Shown here in pieces: positions 36,436 to 46,323 of a stretch of DNA of 64,000 nt. The DNA comes from Clostridium rhizosphaerae. Lineage in GTDB: Bacteria > Bacillota > Clostridia > Clostridiales > Clostridiaceae. The stretch spans positions 558,001-622,000 of the forward strand of contig NZ_JAESWC010000001.1 in assembly GCF_016765585.1 (NCBI RefSeq), in the 5' to 3' direction. The position numbers were made by a program, and so were the translations under genes. The notes beneath the pieces were generated by a model that ran no database searches, had not been told where the DNA came from, and saw only the letters and a list, made by a program, of their open reading frames with translations. Numbering within the stretch: the stretch's first letter is position 1; every line of letters starts with the position of its first letter.

Positions 36436-36496
36436 ATTAAATCACCTCACTTATCAAAGAACGGGAGAACTTCTGCTCCCCCGTATTGCTTAATCA

Positions 36497-39166
36497 TTAC
36501 TTTACAAAAAGTCTCTTTACATTTTTCATCGCAATTCTTCCTTGACGTTTAATAACGTGTTTTATAACTATAGGTTTCATATGGTCGATATCTGTACCAG
36601 CTGCATCATATTTTCTAACCAATGAAATTGCATCAAATTTACATTTAGTAGTACAAACTCCGCAGCCTACACATTGGTATTGATCCACAACTGTAGCACC
36701 ACAACCAAGGCAACGCTGAGTTTCCTTCTTAACTTGTTCTTCAGTAAATGTAACACGCGTATCCTTAAATGTTTCTTTTGATGTATTTCCTTCTACATGA
36801 AGCGCTCTTTGTCTAGGTAAGCGATCATATCCAGCCAGACTTAAGTTTTCTTTATCAAGAGCATGGTATTCTCTTTCTCTTACTAATGTCAAACTGTCTC
36901 CATGAACATATCGATGAATTGAAATATACCCTTGCTTTCCAAGTGCAATTGCATCGATAGCAAACTTTGGTCCAGTTAAAGCATCTCCACCTGCAAATAC
37001 ATCTTCTTCGCCTGTTTGATAAGTTAATGGGTCAGCTTTTATTGTCTTATTTGGATTTAATTCAATCTTTGAGCCTTCTAATAATTTACCCCAATCTATT
37101 CCTTGACCAACTGATATGAGTACATGGCTCGCTTTTACTATCTTTGTTTCATTTTCATCGAATTTAGGACTAAATCTCTTATTTTCATCAAAAACAGAAA
37201 TACACTTTTTAAATTCTACTCCTACAACATGACCATCTTCTACTATAATTCTCTTCGGGCCCCATGAATTGTTTATAACAATTCCTTCTGCCTCTGCTTC
37301 TTCAATTTCCTCATCAAGGGCAGGCATTTCTTCTCTACTTTCTAAGCAGAACATATCTACTGCTGAAGCGCCTATTCTCTCAGCAGTTCTAGCAACATCT
37401 ATTGCAACATTTCCTCCACCAATAACAACTGCTGGTCCTTCTAATTTCAAGTTTTCACCTAGGTTTACCCTGCGCAAGAATTCTACACCTGTTATTACAC
37501 CTTCAGAATTTTCACCTTCAAGTCCTAGTCCTCTACCAGCTTGAGCGCCTATTGCTATATAGAACGCATTATAACCCTGCTCTCTAAGTTTAGGAATTGT
37601 TACATCCTTGCCAACCTCGACTCCTGTTTTAAATTCTACTCCTAATTCTTTAAGTACATCTATTTCTGACTCTACTACGTCTTTTTCAAGCCTAAAAGAA
37701 GGAATCCCAAGTGTTAACATACCTCCAAGCCTCTTTTGCTTTTCAAATACTGTTACCTCATAACCATCAACAGCTAAGAAATAAGCACAAGAAAGTCCTG
37801 CAGGGCCAGCACCAATTACAGCAATCTTACCTGATCTTTTTACCATCTTTTCTGGCACATAGCGATGCTTAGCTTTCATATCTTGATCAGCAATAAATTT
37901 TTTAACTTCATCAACAGCTAATGGTTCATCCATATCTCCTCTTGTGCAGGCATCTTCACACTTTCTTGGACATATACGACCACAAATTGCTGGTAATGGA
38001 TTTTCTTTCTTTATAAGCTCCAGTGCCTCTCTATATCTTCCTTGAGAAGCCAGCTTTATATATCCTTGAACTGCTATATGAGCAGGACATTCAGATTTGC
38101 AAGGACTTGTTCCACTCTCGTCTACAACCTTACGGTGACGATAGTCAAAGTTCCATTTATCTTTTCCCCATTTAGTATCATATGGAGTGTCTTTCTCTTT
38201 AGGAGTTTCAACAGGTTTCTTTGAACATAATTTTTGCCCCAATGTTAACGCATTTGATGGACAATTCTCAACACACTCTCCGCAAGCAACACATTTATCT
38301 TTATCCACTTGTGAAACATAATTTGATCTAGACCAATCAGGATTTCTATAAAGATTTGCATTTCTTAGTCCAAAACAGGAACATCCACAGCAGTTACAGA
38401 TAGCAAGAGCATTTCCTGGTCCAGATAAATTAGGTATTTGATGCATAAGTCCTTCTTTTTCAGCCTGAATACAAATCTCTCTTGCTTCTTCCCTTGTAAC
38501 TTGTCTGCCTTTTCCTGTACGAATATAGTATTCAGCGGCTGATCCAAGTCTAAGACATATATCCTCAACTCTATGTCCACAGCCCTCTCCGATAATTCTC
38601 ATTGATGCACGGCATGCACAATCTGTAACAGCAAAAAGATCATGTTTATTAAGGAGGTATTCTATTTCCTCATAGGAAGCCTTTCTTGTATCTCCGTCAA
38701 TAGCAGCTTGAACAGGAATAACTCTCATTACACCTAGTCCAATTGGAATGTTTCCTGCCATTAATGCGCCTAATTTTCTTGTATATTCTTCAAAGCACTC
38801 ACCAATTACAGGATACTTTTCTAAATTAGCCTTATTATCAACCATATATTCCATAACACCAGGAACATAAAGTTCAAGACAATATTTGATGACCCCATGC
38901 TCTTTTTCTGATTTTATAACTCCATCGTCTGCCATCTGATCTAAGATTCTTACTACTTCTTCAACCGATTTGCCACAGCGTTTTGCAACTACATCTGCAC
39001 TTTCTAGTTTTCGAATTTCGAGGCAAAGTGCAACTTCAGCCATTTCATCCGTAACAACCGGCTCTAGGATTCTATATTCTGGGTCTGTTGGCTTTACCTT
39101 TACTATTCCTCCAGTAATACCGGCAGCAATTTTATTCGCTAATTCAAGTACTTTTTTCTTAACCAT
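36497..39166 (-). CDS. Large iron-sulfur flavoprotein oxidoreductase (GltD-like core)
   Basis: An 889-residue protein of several modules. Residues 1-300 are a Cys-rich domain (TDCACRASMRI, ICNCCGCSCFG). Then comes a ferredoxin-like motif CVACGECVENCPS (about 295). A GltD-type module follows, with CPAHIAVQGYI, CGRICPRKCEDAC, FAD motif VIGAGPAGLSCAYFL and NAD(P) motif VVIGGGNVAIDVARTAERIGA. A C-terminal 4Fe-4S segment (RCLGCGA, CVGCGVCTTKC) ends it. It could transfer electrons between NAD(P)H and ferredoxin or a partner enzyme. Lying between hypB and hypA, it may serve a nickel enzyme encoded elsewhere. Exact reaction unknown. Confidence 0.85.
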   Translation of the reverse strand: MVKKKVLELANKIAAGITGGIVKVKPTDPEYRILEPVVTDEMAEVALCLEIRKLESADVVAKRCGKSVEEVVRILDQMADDGVIKSEKEHGVIKYCLELYVPGVMEYMVDNKANLEKYPVIGECFEEYTRKLGALMAGNIPIGLGVMRVIPVQAAIDGDTRKASYEEIEYLLNKHDLFAVTDCACRASMRIIGEGCGHRVEDICLRLGSAAEYYIRTGKGRQVTREEAREICIQAEKEGLMHQIPNLSGPGNALAICNCCGCSCFGLRNANLYRNPDWSRSNYVSQVDKDKCVACGECVENCPSNALTLGQKLCSKKPVETPKEKDTPYDTKWGKDKWNFDYRHRKVVDESGTSPCKSECPAHIAVQGYIKLASQGRYREALELIKKENPLPAICGRICPRKCEDACTRGDMDEPLAVDEVKKFIADQDMKAKHRYVPEKMVKRSGKIAVIGAGPAGLSCAYFLAVDGYEVTVFEKQKRLGGMLTLGIPSFRLEKDVVESEIDVLKELGVEFKTGVEVGKDVTIPKLREQGYNAFYIAIGAQAGRGLGLEGENSEGVITGVEFLRRVNLGENLKLEGPAVVIGGGNVAIDVARTAERIGASAVDMFCLESREEMPALDEEIEEAEAEGIVINNSWGPKRIIVEDGHVVGVEFKKCISVFDENKRFSPKFDENETKIVKASHVLISVGQGIDWGKLLEGSKIELNPNKTIKADPLTYQTGEEDVFAGGDALTGPKFAIDAIALGKQGYISIHRYVHGDSLTLVREREYHALDKENLSLAGYDRLPRQRALHVEGNTSKETFKDTRVTFTEEQVKKETQRCLGCGATVVDQYQCVGCGVCTTKCKFDAISLVRKYDAAGTDIDHMKPIVIKHVIKRQGRIAMKNVKRLFVK

Positions 39167-39199
39167 ATTTGTTATCCCCCTACAAAACTTATTAAGGTA

Positions 39200-39871
39200 T
39201 TATTGAGCCTTCCATTCTTTAACTTCAGTACGTATCCATTCAACCCACTCATCAATTCCCTCACCAGTTTTAGCCGATATAGGAATAACTTTAATATTAG
39301 GATTTATTTTTTTTACACGTTCTTTAAACTTATCAAAATTAAAATCAAAATTAGCTATTGCATCAATCTTATTAATTAATACAACATCTACTATTGAGAA
39401 TATTAAAGGATACTTTAGAGGTTTATCGTCTCCCTCCGGTACACTTAAAATCATAGCATTTTTTGATGCTCCGGTATCAAACTCTGCTGGACACACTAAA
39501 TTGCCTACATTCTCTAATATTACTAAGTCAATTCCCGTTGTTCCTAGTCCCATAAGTCCTTGCTTAGTCATATCTGAATCCAAATGACACATACCGCCTG
39601 TATGCAGCTGAATTACCTTTGCACCGGTTTTAGAAACGGTGTCTGCATCCACATCAGAATCAATATCAGCTTCCATAACTCCAATACTCATTTCATTTTT
39701 TAGAGCCTCAATAGTTTTTACTATTGTTGTAGTTTTACCTGAGCCCGGTGAGGACATCAGATTAAGTAAGAAGGTTTTATCCCTTTTCAATTCCTCTCTC
39801 AATAACTCGGCTTGTCTATCGTTATCTTCAAAAACACTTTGCTTAATCTCCAGAACTTTAAATTTATCCAT
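39200..39871 (-). CDS. hypB: Hydrogenase nickel incorporation GTPase
   Basis: A 223-residue SIMIBI GTPase. P-loop SSPGSGKTT near 40-48, EADIDSDVDADTV, metal-site region HTGGMCHLD, ENVGNLVCPAEFD, and base-specificity motif NKID. There is no His-rich N-terminal nickel store. First of the hypB-flavoprotein-hypA set, all on the minus strand with short gaps. Confidence 0.93.
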   Translation of the reverse strand: MDKFKVLEIKQSVFEDNDRQAELLREELKRDKTFLLNLMSSPGSGKTTTIVKTIEALKNEMSIGVMEADIDSDVDADTVSKTGAKVIQLHTGGMCHLDSDMTKQGLMGLGTTGIDLVILENVGNLVCPAEFDTGASKNAMILSVPEGDDKPLKYPLIFSIVDVVLINKIDAIANFDFNFDKFKERVKKINPNIKVIPISAKTGEGIDEWVEWIRTEVKEWKAQ

Positions 39872-39971
39872 ATTATCCTCATCTCCGTTATTATTGTTAT
39901 ATTATATTAAATTGTATCCTTTAAACATTCTTATTACTTAAATAAACTACAAGCTTCTTATTACAAAACTT

Positions 39972-40028
39972 AACTTATACATGACTCAAAATAATACATA
40001 TAGAGTATTTTTTGAGCATGTATAAGTT
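39972..40028 (-). terminator. Long inverted repeat, probable terminator
   Basis: AACTTATACATG at 39972-39983 pairs with CATGTATAAGTT at 40017-40028, with further inner pairing (CTCAAAATA with TATTTTTTGAG). On the minus strand TAAGTTTTG follows. It lies between the membrane protein gene and hypB. Confidence 0.65.
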
Positions 40029-40061
40029 ACTAGTTAAGTTGAAAGCCCTACTTAATTCTTT

Positions 40062-41084
40062 TTAATTTGATATACTATAACCTTTACCTTGGTGTAATGA
40101 CACTTGATCTGAAAGCGCTTTAATTTCTTTATATTCCTTTAAATCTGTATAAAGTTCACCAAGATAAGGATTTCTCTTAGTTTTAACAACCTTATAAATC
40201 ATATAAACAAGAACTGCTATATTTGCTAATAATGATGCTAGACCAAATATAAATAGCGGTACCTTATTATAGGATGAAGCAACTGCAAAGGCTCCTTTAT
40301 CAATAAATGACGGGAAGGTCTGAGCAAACATACACCATATAGCCAAAGTTTGCGCGCGATGCTGAAGCCATGCTCCCTTTCCTACTGTAAATGCGCAAAG
40401 TGTTGGTGCTAATAATAGTGCAAAACCGCAGTACCAGGAATGACCTGGAAGACAGTTATAGGTATAAGTGAAATTCCATAAATCATATGCTATAATCCAA
40501 AACCATAACATATCAGGCCACAGCATATCTTTGCTGCCATCTTTATTTGTCTGCTTTTTAATACAAATTCCAAGCCATCCAGTTATAGTTATAATATTTA
40601 ATATACCTGCAATACCATTCATAAAATTCCATGGACCGCCAAGCACATACATAGCTTCATCAGCTAAAGTTCCTCCGCCAGCGTATTGAATACCAACTTG
40701 AAAATCACGAGTTACTGCCTCTAAAATATTTATGGCAAGAATTAATGGTGGAAAGCAAAGTGCCCATTTTTTATCTGACAGCCTCCATACTTTTCCGGTG
40801 GACTTATTCTTCCATGTAACATGTCTAATACACCAAAAGCCTATACATCCGGCAGTAGAAGAATATACTTTTGCTAAATGGAACCAATCTGTATAAGTTG
40901 TATCTCTTAATACAGTAAACCATAATATAGACAATACTATAGGTAAAACAACAAAACTAAAAAAGCCAACATACTTCCATCTGCGAGCCACTTCATTAAA
41001 GCCAAAGAGTGCTGCGAAAATAATTATCCAAACACCCCATACGCTCAATGCTGATGCTCCGCCTGCATAATTGAAAACAAACAT
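40062..41084 (-). CDS. Polytopic membrane protein (DUF5692-like)
   Basis: A 340-residue protein with about eight to nine hydrophobic segments spread over its length, such as VWGVWIIIFAALFGF and YVGFFSFVVLPIVLSILWF, rich in Trp. It recalls DUF5692 proteins, an uncharacterised family; this is from memory of the family's look. Start at 41084 follows AGGGGGTATATT. It lies between hypB and a TetR gene, and may be the target of that regulator. A promoter-like TTGAAA and TATACAAT sits upstream. Transport or sensing role unknown. Confidence 0.75.
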   Translation of the reverse strand: MFVFNYAGGASALSVWGVWIIIFAALFGFNEVARRWKYVGFFSFVVLPIVLSILWFTVLRDTTYTDWFHLAKVYSSTAGCIGFWCIRHVTWKNKSTGKVWRLSDKKWALCFPPLILAINILEAVTRDFQVGIQYAGGGTLADEAMYVLGGPWNFMNGIAGILNIITITGWLGICIKKQTNKDGSKDMLWPDMLWFWIIAYDLWNFTYTYNCLPGHSWYCGFALLLAPTLCAFTVGKGAWLQHRAQTLAIWCMFAQTFPSFIDKGAFAVASSYNKVPLFIFGLASLLANIAVLVYMIYKVVKTKRNPYLGELYTDLKEYKEIKALSDQVSLHQGKGYSISN

Positions 41085-41163
41085 AATATACCCCCTAAAA
41101 TACATTTTTAGTTATATATATATTGTATAATTTTTATCAAACTTTTTTCAATAGACAGAAAAA

Positions 41164-41190
41164 TGAAAGTGTCTATTTTAGACACTTTCA
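41164..41190 (-). terminator. TetR gene terminator and possible operator
   Basis: TGAAAGTGTC/GACACTTTCA arms with a 7-base loop, followed on the minus strand by ATTTTTC. The inner dyad TGTCT-N5-AGACA with another AGACA half-site at 41155-41159 also resembles an operator just upstream of the membrane protein promoter, so it may do both jobs. Confidence 0.7.
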
Positions 41191-41203
41191 CATAATTTTA
41201 AAG

Positions 41204-41779
41204 CTATTCTCTTGTTTCTTCCTTGATAAAAGCATCTACAGAACGTGGAATACTTCCTGTTATCATAATTAAAAGTTTATTAAGAATATATTCCGGTTCC
41301 TCCTCCATTCCTTCACTTACCCAATCTATTATGAGTCCATTAAATACATGCCTATAAAAATTGACTATAAAATTTTTATCTTTATCGTTTATAGAAGAAT
41401 TTGTTCTTTTAATACATTCATCAACCACATCTTCTAACAATATAGTAGAAAGATTTGTAAGATATCTGTTTACTTCAGGCCAGTAAGAAGAATTATATAC
41501 ATGCAGAATCATCTTTGAATTTTTTTTGAGATAATTCATAGTAGCTAAAAAACCGCCAGTCCAAGTTTGAAAGGTTCTATTTTGTGCAATATCTTTCGAT
41601 AATTCATCATAAAATACAAATTTAAATACATCCATAATATCTGTAAAATGATTATAAAAAGTTTGCCTATTTACATCGCAATGCTCACAAATACCCTTGA
41701 CCGTAATCTTATCTATAGATTTTTTATTTAATAACTCTTTAAATGAATCAATTATTTCAGTTTTAGCATTGTGCTTCAT
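41204..41779 (-). CDS. TetR/AcrR-family regulator (DhaS-like C-terminus)
   Basis: A 191-residue regulator. The N-terminal helix-turn-helix reads ITVKGICEHCDVNRQTFYNHFTDIMD; the helical C-terminal part resembles the DhaS/TetR_C_8-type group. Start at 41779 (MKHNAKTEI) with AGGGAGAAA upstream. It precedes the membrane protein gene on the same strand and may regulate it and perhaps the hyp genes. Confidence 0.88.
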   Translation of the reverse strand: MKHNAKTEIIDSFKELLNKKSIDKITVKGICEHCDVNRQTFYNHFTDIMDVFKFVFYDELSKDIAQNRTFQTWTGGFLATMNYLKKNSKMILHVYNSSYWPEVNRYLTNLSTILLEDVVDECIKRTNSSINDKDKNFIVNFYRHVFNGLIIDWVSEGMEEEPEYILNKLLIMITGSIPRSVDAFIKEETRE

Positions 41780-41935
41780 AAATTTCTCCCTCATTAAAAG
41801 CTTGTCTTTATCTCTATTCTTTTCTAAATTCTACCATAGCACTCATGCATAATTCAAGGCTGCTTATTTTATATAGAAATTATGGCAGCCATATTAAATT
41901 ACATAAATAAATTATGGAAATTTAACATAAACTTA

Positions 41936-41991
41936 TTGACAAATAATATAACTGTTATATAATAGGTATTAGATAATAATAATTATTAATT
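41936..41991 (+). promoter_or_regulatory. ahpC promoter with Fur/PerR-type operator
   Basis: TTGACA at 41936-41941 and TATAAT at 41958-41963 (16-base spacer). At 41974-41988 a perfect 7-1-7 dyad TAATAAT-A-ATTATTA differs from the PerR box TTATAAT-N-ATTATAA at one position per arm. It covers the start of transcription, so peroxide-responsive repression is likely. A 19-bp version (ATAATRATAATTATTRATT) recurs before the gene at 44612. Confidence 0.75.
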
Positions 41992-42071
41992 GGCTTGTAT
42001 CTGATATACATATTCTAAAAAGCTAATCGTTATAAAAAATTAAAAAACAAATCTTAGGAGGTAATTTTATT

Positions 42072-42635
42072 ATGTCATTAATCGGAAGTGAAGTAAAACC
42101 ATTTAAGGCTGAGGCTTATCAAAACGGAAAGTTTATTGAAGTTACAGAAGCAGATTTCAAAGGTAAGTGGAGTGTAGTTTGCTTTTATCCAGCAGACTTC
42201 ACATTTGTATGCCCAACTGAATTAGAAGATCTACAAAACAACTATGAAGAATTAAAGAAGCTTGGAGTTGAAGTTTACTCTGTTTCAACAGATACTCATT
42301 ATACTCATAAAGCATGGCACGATAGCTCAGAAGCAATAAGCAAAATTACTTATGTTATGATCGGTGATCCTTCACACACACTATCAAGAAATTTTGATGT
42401 TTTAATCGAGTCAGAAGGTGCTGCAGATCGTGGTACATTCATTATCGACCCGGACGGTGTAGTTCAAGCAGTTGAAATCAATGCTGGTGGTATCGGACGT
42501 GATGCAAGCATTCTTATAAATAAGATTAAAGCAGCTCAATATGTTAGAAATAATCCTGGTGAAGTTTGCCCAGCTAAATGGAAAGAAGGCTCAGCTACAT
42601 TAAAGCCAAGTCTTGACCTTGTAGGAAAAATTTAA
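42072..42635 (+). CDS. ahpC: Alkyl hydroperoxide reductase peroxiredoxin
   Basis: A 187-residue typical 2-Cys peroxiredoxin. Peroxidatic Cys47 in DFTFVCPTE, resolving Cys166 in GEVCPAKW. It reduces peroxides and is recycled by the AhpF-type protein encoded next. AGGAGG precedes the start. Regulation by a PerR/Fur-type site is indicated upstream. Confidence 0.97.
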   Translation: MSLIGSEVKPFKAEAYQNGKFIEVTEADFKGKWSVVCFYPADFTFVCPTELEDLQNNYEELKKLGVEVYSVSTDTHYTHKAWHDSSEAISKITYVMIGDPSHTLSRNFDVLIESEGAADRGTFIIDPDGVVQAVEINAGGIGRDASILINKIKAAQYVRNNPGEVCPAKWKEGSATLKPSLDLVGKI

Positions 42636-42663
42636 TAGGTTGAATATCTAAACAACTTACAGC

Positions 42664-42761
42664 GGGTAGTTTACGAGTGTTAACAGAAGCTCTAAGCTAC
42701 CCATTGCTTTAAGTAAAAAAGTGAGTGCTCTAAACTGCTCAGTGTTTCGAATGAAAGGAGG
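42664..42761 (+). repeat. Intercistronic double-hairpin element, copy D (ahpC|ahpF), degraded
   Basis: Only hairpin 2 is clear: GGGTAGTTT at 42664-42672 with AAGCTACCC at 42694-42702, which still pairs through one G-U. Hairpin 1 is missing. A second half-element follows (GTGAGTGCTCTAAACTGCTC, AGTGTTTCGA) ending ATGAAAGGAGG, which is the start of copy E. Confidence 0.75.
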
Positions 42762-42844
42762 TACAAGGTCTAAATGACCTTGTACGGGTAGTTTGCGAGT
42801 GGGAATGAGCGCTCTAAACTACCCAGTGTTTCGAGTGAAAGGAG
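42757..42844 (+). repeat. Intercistronic double-hairpin element, copy E (ahpC|ahpF)
   Basis: GGAGG, hairpin 1 GTACAAGGTC/GACCTTGTAC (42761-42770 and 42776-42785, loop TAAAT), hairpin 2 GGGTAGTTT/AAACTACCC (42786-42794 and 42816-42824), CAGTGTTTCGAGTGAAAGGAG. The final GGAG is the ahpF ribosome-binding site. Arms are perfect although the arm sequences differ from copies A and F. Confidence 0.9.
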
Positions 42845-42850
42845 AAAATT

Positions 42851-44380
42851 ATGCTACTAGATACAGATATAAAACAACAGTTAGCCCAATATCTTCAATT
42901 GATGGAGGGTGATATATTAATAAAACTTAGTGCTGAATCTGATGATATATCTAAGGACATGGTAGCTCTAGTGGATGAAATAGCTGCCATGTCCTCTAAA
43001 ATAAAAATACAAAACAGTCAATTATCCAGAACTCCAAGCTTTAGTGTAAATCGTATTGGTGAAGATACAGGAGTAACCTTTGCTGGAATACCTTTAGGTC
43101 ACGAGTTCACTTCCTTGGTATTAGCTCTATTGCAGGTAAGCGGAAGAGCCCCAAAGGTTGAACAAAAGCTAATTGACCAAATAAAGAATATTAAAGGTGA
43201 ATATCATTTTGAATCTTATATAAGCCTAAGCTGCCATAACTGTCCTGAAGTTGTTCAGTCGCTTAACTTAATGAGTATTCTTAATCCTGGTATTACTCAT
43301 ACAATGATTGACGGTGCAGCATTTAAAGAAGAAGTTGAAAGCAAAAATATTATGGCAGTGCCTACAGTTTATTTAAATGGAGAATTTTTTGCCAGCGGTC
43401 GTATGACTTTGGAAGAAATTCTTACAAAGCTGGGGAGCTCAGCAGATATATCAGAGTTTAACGATAAAGAACCTTTTGATGTGCTTGTTATTGGAGGCGG
43501 CCCAGCTGGATCAAGTGCAGCTGTCTACGCAGCACGTAAGGGTATTCGAACAGGAATAGTTGCGGAACGTTTTGGTGGCCAGGTAATGGATACTATGGGT
43601 ATAGAAAACTTTATCAGCGTAAAATATACTGAAGGTCCTAAGCTTGCAGCTAGTCTTGAAGAGCATGTTAGAAATTATAATGTTGATATTATGAGTTCTC
43701 AGCGTGTAAAACGCTTAGAGAAAAAAGATTTAATTGAAGTTGAACTTGAAAATGGAGCTATTTTAAAGAGTAAAACTGTAATACTTTCAACAGGTGCTCG
43801 CTGGAGAAATGTAGGTGTACCCGGTGAAGCTGAATTAAAAACTAAAGGTGTAGCTTACTGTCCTCACTGCGATGGTCCTTTATTTAAAGGAAAAGATGTG
43901 GCTGTTATTGGAGGCGGCAATTCCGGAATCGAGGCAGCTATTGATCTTGCAGGTATTGTAAAGCATGTAACTGTTCTTGAATTTATGCCTGAGCTTAAGG
44001 CTGACGCAGTACTTCAAAAACGTCTTTACAGCCTTCCTAACGTAACTGTATTGAAAAATGTTCAAACAAAAGAGATTACAGGTACTGATAAAGTAAATGG
44101 GATTTCCTATATTGATCGTAGTAACGGTGAAGTTAAGCATATTGAACTTCAGGGTGTATTCGTTCAAATAGGACTTGTACCAAATACAGAATGGCTGGAA
44201 GACACTATTGAGCGTAACCGCATGGGTGAGATCATAGTAGATAACCGCGGTGCTACAAATATACCTGGAGTATTTGCTGCAGGAGACTGTACAAATAGCC
44301 CATTTAAACAAATTATCATCTCTATGGGTTCAGGTGCTAGTGCAGCCTTAGGTGCATTTGATTATTTAATAAGAAATTAA
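42851..44380 (+). CDS. ahpF: Alkyl hydroperoxide reductase flavoprotein
   Basis: A 509-residue AhpF-type protein. N-terminal tandem thioredoxin-fold part with redox pair Cys128/Cys131 (LSCHNCPEV), then a thioredoxin-reductase-like part with FAD motif [19 protein letters not shown], redox pair Cys337/Cys340 in [14 protein letters not shown] motif [15 protein letters not shown], and FAD motif GVFAAGDCT. It passes electrons from NAD(P)H to AhpC. Its ribosome-binding site is the end of repeat copy E. Confidence 0.96.
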   Translation: MLLDTDIKQQLAQYLQLMEGDILIKLSAESDDISKDMVALVDEIAAMSSKIKIQNSQLSRTPSFSVNRIGEDTGVTFAGIPLGHEFTSLVLALLQVSGRAPKVEQKLIDQIKNIKGEYHFESYISLSCHNCPEVVQSLNLMSILNPGITHTMIDGAAFKEEVESKNIMAVPTVYLNGEFFASGRMTLEEILTKLGSSADISEFNDKEPFDVLVIGGGPAGSSAAVYAARKGIRTGIVAERFGGQVMDTMGIENFISVKYTEGPKLAASLEEHVRNYNVDIMSSQRVKRLEKKDLIEVELENGAILKSKTVILSTGARWRNVGVPGEAELKTKGVAYCPHCDGPLFKGKDVAVIGGGNSGIEAAIDLAGIVKHVTVLEFMPELKADAVLQKRLYSLPNVTVLKNVQTKEITGTDKVNGISYIDRSNGEVKHIELQGVFVQIGLVPNTEWLEDTIERNRMGEIIVDNRGATNIPGVFAAGDCTNSPFKQIIISMGSGASAALGAFDYLIRN

Positions 44381-44383
44381 TTT

Positions 44384-44428
44384 AAAAAATCCGCTGAAAT
44401 ATCCGAATGATATTTCAGCGGATTTTTT
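44384..44428 (+). terminator. Terminator of ahpCF
   Basis: Perfect 19-bp arms at 44384-44402 and 44410-44428 with TTTTTT at the end. Confidence 0.95.
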
Positions 44429-44520
44429 ATTGTCTATTATAATATTTCTCTTTTATGTCTTTATCTCTTATAAATATGTTCATTTTTATATTGCCAGTCT
44501 TAAGTTCACTCAATAAAGTC

Positions 44521-44570
44521 TTTAATTAATATAAAAAAAATAATATACTTAATAATGATAATTATTGATT
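44521..44570 (+). promoter_or_regulatory. Promoter and Fur/PerR-like operator of the DUF4317 gene
   Basis: TATACT at 44544-44549 with a weak TTTAAT 17 bases upstream. ATAATGATAATTATTGATT at 44552-44570 matches the ahpC operator region at 41973-41991 except at the two R positions (A there, G here). Co-regulation with ahpCF is likely. Confidence 0.6.
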
Positions 44571-44611
44571 AATATCTGCAAATACAAACAATTAAGTTGA
44601 GGAGTTTATAT

Positions 44612-45961
44612 ATGAGAAAAAAAGATATACTTGAATTAAAAAAGCGTTTAAAGAAAGATTATTGCACCTTCACCAAGATGTGTGGCTGCTACGTTAACGG
44701 AGAAAAACATATTATTTTAAAATTTAGAGAAACCTTCCTTAATCTAGAGGAGGAAGAATATTTTAAGTTCATGGAAATAGCTAAAAAAGTACTGTCTGGA
44801 ACTATTGGTAATAATATTTTAGAGCTTAACTTTCCACTTAATGATGAGCTTATAAATGAAAGCCAAATTTCCCTTATGCAGCTTAAAAGCAGTGGTTTAA
44901 AGGATGACGCTCTTTTAGATAGTTTTTATCAATCCATTATAGATAATTATAATTTTACTGGCAATTTTTTAATACTCCTTTTCCATGATGCTTATGATGT
45001 TATTACCAAGACTACTGATAATTCAAAAATAGACGAGTCTGAAGAAGTATATGAATATGTGCTATGTGCAATATGCCCTGTTTCACTTTCAGAGCCTGGT
45101 CTTCGATACTTTGAAGAGGAAAATGCAATAAAGGCGCGCATTAGAGACTGGGTGGTTGAAGCACCTGCTAATGGCTTTGTTTTTCCCGCTTTCATTGATC
45201 GAAGTACAAATGTGAACTCTATTATGTATTACACTAAAAATCCAAAGGATACACATCCTGAGTTAATGGAAAATGCTTTAGGCTGTTATTCAAGGCAAAC
45301 TGCAGCCGTGCAAAAGGAAACCTTTGAATCTATTATTAAAGATTCTCTAGGTGCTGATGAAGACACAGCTGATAAAACCTTTATGGAAATACAGGACAAC
45401 CTGAATAATATGATAGAGGAATACAATGCTACCTATGAGGATACGGATTGTGAACCTATAACCTTAACAAAAAAGGTTATACAAAATCTTTTAATCGAAA
45501 GCGAAGTTCCTGAAGAAATTATTACTAAGATTGAAGAGTCTTATGTGGACAACTTTGCTGATGATCTTCCCTTAGCAGAAAACTTAATTGACTCAAAAGC
45601 ACTTAAGGCAAATATCCAAAGAAAAAAGGAGGAACATCTTCAGAGACAGGTAGAATTCCTTCAAACCAGGCTTGAGCAAATCAAGCAAGAGGTTGCTGTA
45701 GATAACGATGCAATCCAACCTGAAGAAGCCGCAGATGATGATATAGTTTTAGAAGAAACTTCAGAAACTGATTTGAAGAAAGTTCAAGATATAGATTCAG
45801 AAGATAGTAGCATTGATACCCAATATGATATTATACTTCAAGTAAAACCCGAAAAAATATCTCAAATAAAATCTCAAATAATTGATGGACAAAAATGCAT
45901 AGTTATTCCCATTGACGAGAATGAGCAAACTACAGTTAATGGTTTAGATAATTTGATTTGA
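44612..45961 (+). CDS. DUF4317 family protein
   Basis: A 449-residue protein. It starts MRKKDILELKKRLKKDYCTFTKMCGCYVN, the usual start of DUF4317 proteins of Clostridia. The middle has LLFHDAYDVITKTTDNSK and AICPVSLSEPGLRYFEEENAI; the region around 310-370 is charged and probably coiled; the C-terminal 70 residues are acidic and low in complexity. No signal peptide. GAGGAG precedes the ATG at 44612. Function unknown. The Fur/PerR-like operator suggests a link to oxidative stress or metal supply. Confidence 0.82.
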   Translation: MRKKDILELKKRLKKDYCTFTKMCGCYVNGEKHIILKFRETFLNLEEEEYFKFMEIAKKVLSGTIGNNILELNFPLNDELINESQISLMQLKSSGLKDDALLDSFYQSIIDNYNFTGNFLILLFHDAYDVITKTTDNSKIDESEEVYEYVLCAICPVSLSEPGLRYFEEENAIKARIRDWVVEAPANGFVFPAFIDRSTNVNSIMYYTKNPKDTHPELMENALGCYSRQTAAVQKETFESIIKDSLGADEDTADKTFMEIQDNLNNMIEEYNATYEDTDCEPITLTKKVIQNLLIESEVPEEIITKIEESYVDNFADDLPLAENLIDSKALKANIQRKKEEHLQRQVEFLQTRLEQIKQEVAVDNDAIQPEEAADDDIVLEETSETDLKKVQDIDSEDSSIDTQYDIILQVKPEKISQIKSQIIDGQKCIVIPIDENEQTTVNGLDNLI

Positions 45962-46156
45962 TAAGCTTCATAGTGTCATTAGCTTTTGCCCATCGATTAA
46001 TTTTGGCATACTATATAACTGCTAGTATAGCTGGTTATATAACCATGTGTGGTACTGTCATGAATAAAGAAGACAAAATTGATTTTTTAAGTGCTGAAGC
46101 CATAGAAAAGACTACGATTATAACTAAAGAAGAAAATTAGTTGAATATAAGAGCAT

Positions 46157-46196
46157 AAAACTAAGACTTACAACATACCATGTAAGCCTTTGTTTT
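46157..46196 (+). terminator. Terminator of the DUF4317 gene
   Basis: AAAACTAAGACTTACA at 46157-46172 pairs, with two mismatches, with TGTAAGCCTTTGTTTT at 46181-46196. Confidence 0.7.
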
Positions 46197-46323
46197 ATCT
46201 TCACTGTTATTTATAAATTATCCTCAAGAACAACTTATTATGTGCTTTATCTGCCTTAATTAAATATACTTAACAAGGTTTAAAATATAGAATAATACGT
46301 CATTTAATGAGTTTAAACATTAA

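Noticed and set aside
45958-46140. 60-codon ORF after the DUF4317 gene
   Set aside because: TTG start without a ribosome-binding site; overlaps the DUF4317 stop and shows no family features. It may be a frameshifted tail, but nothing supports it.
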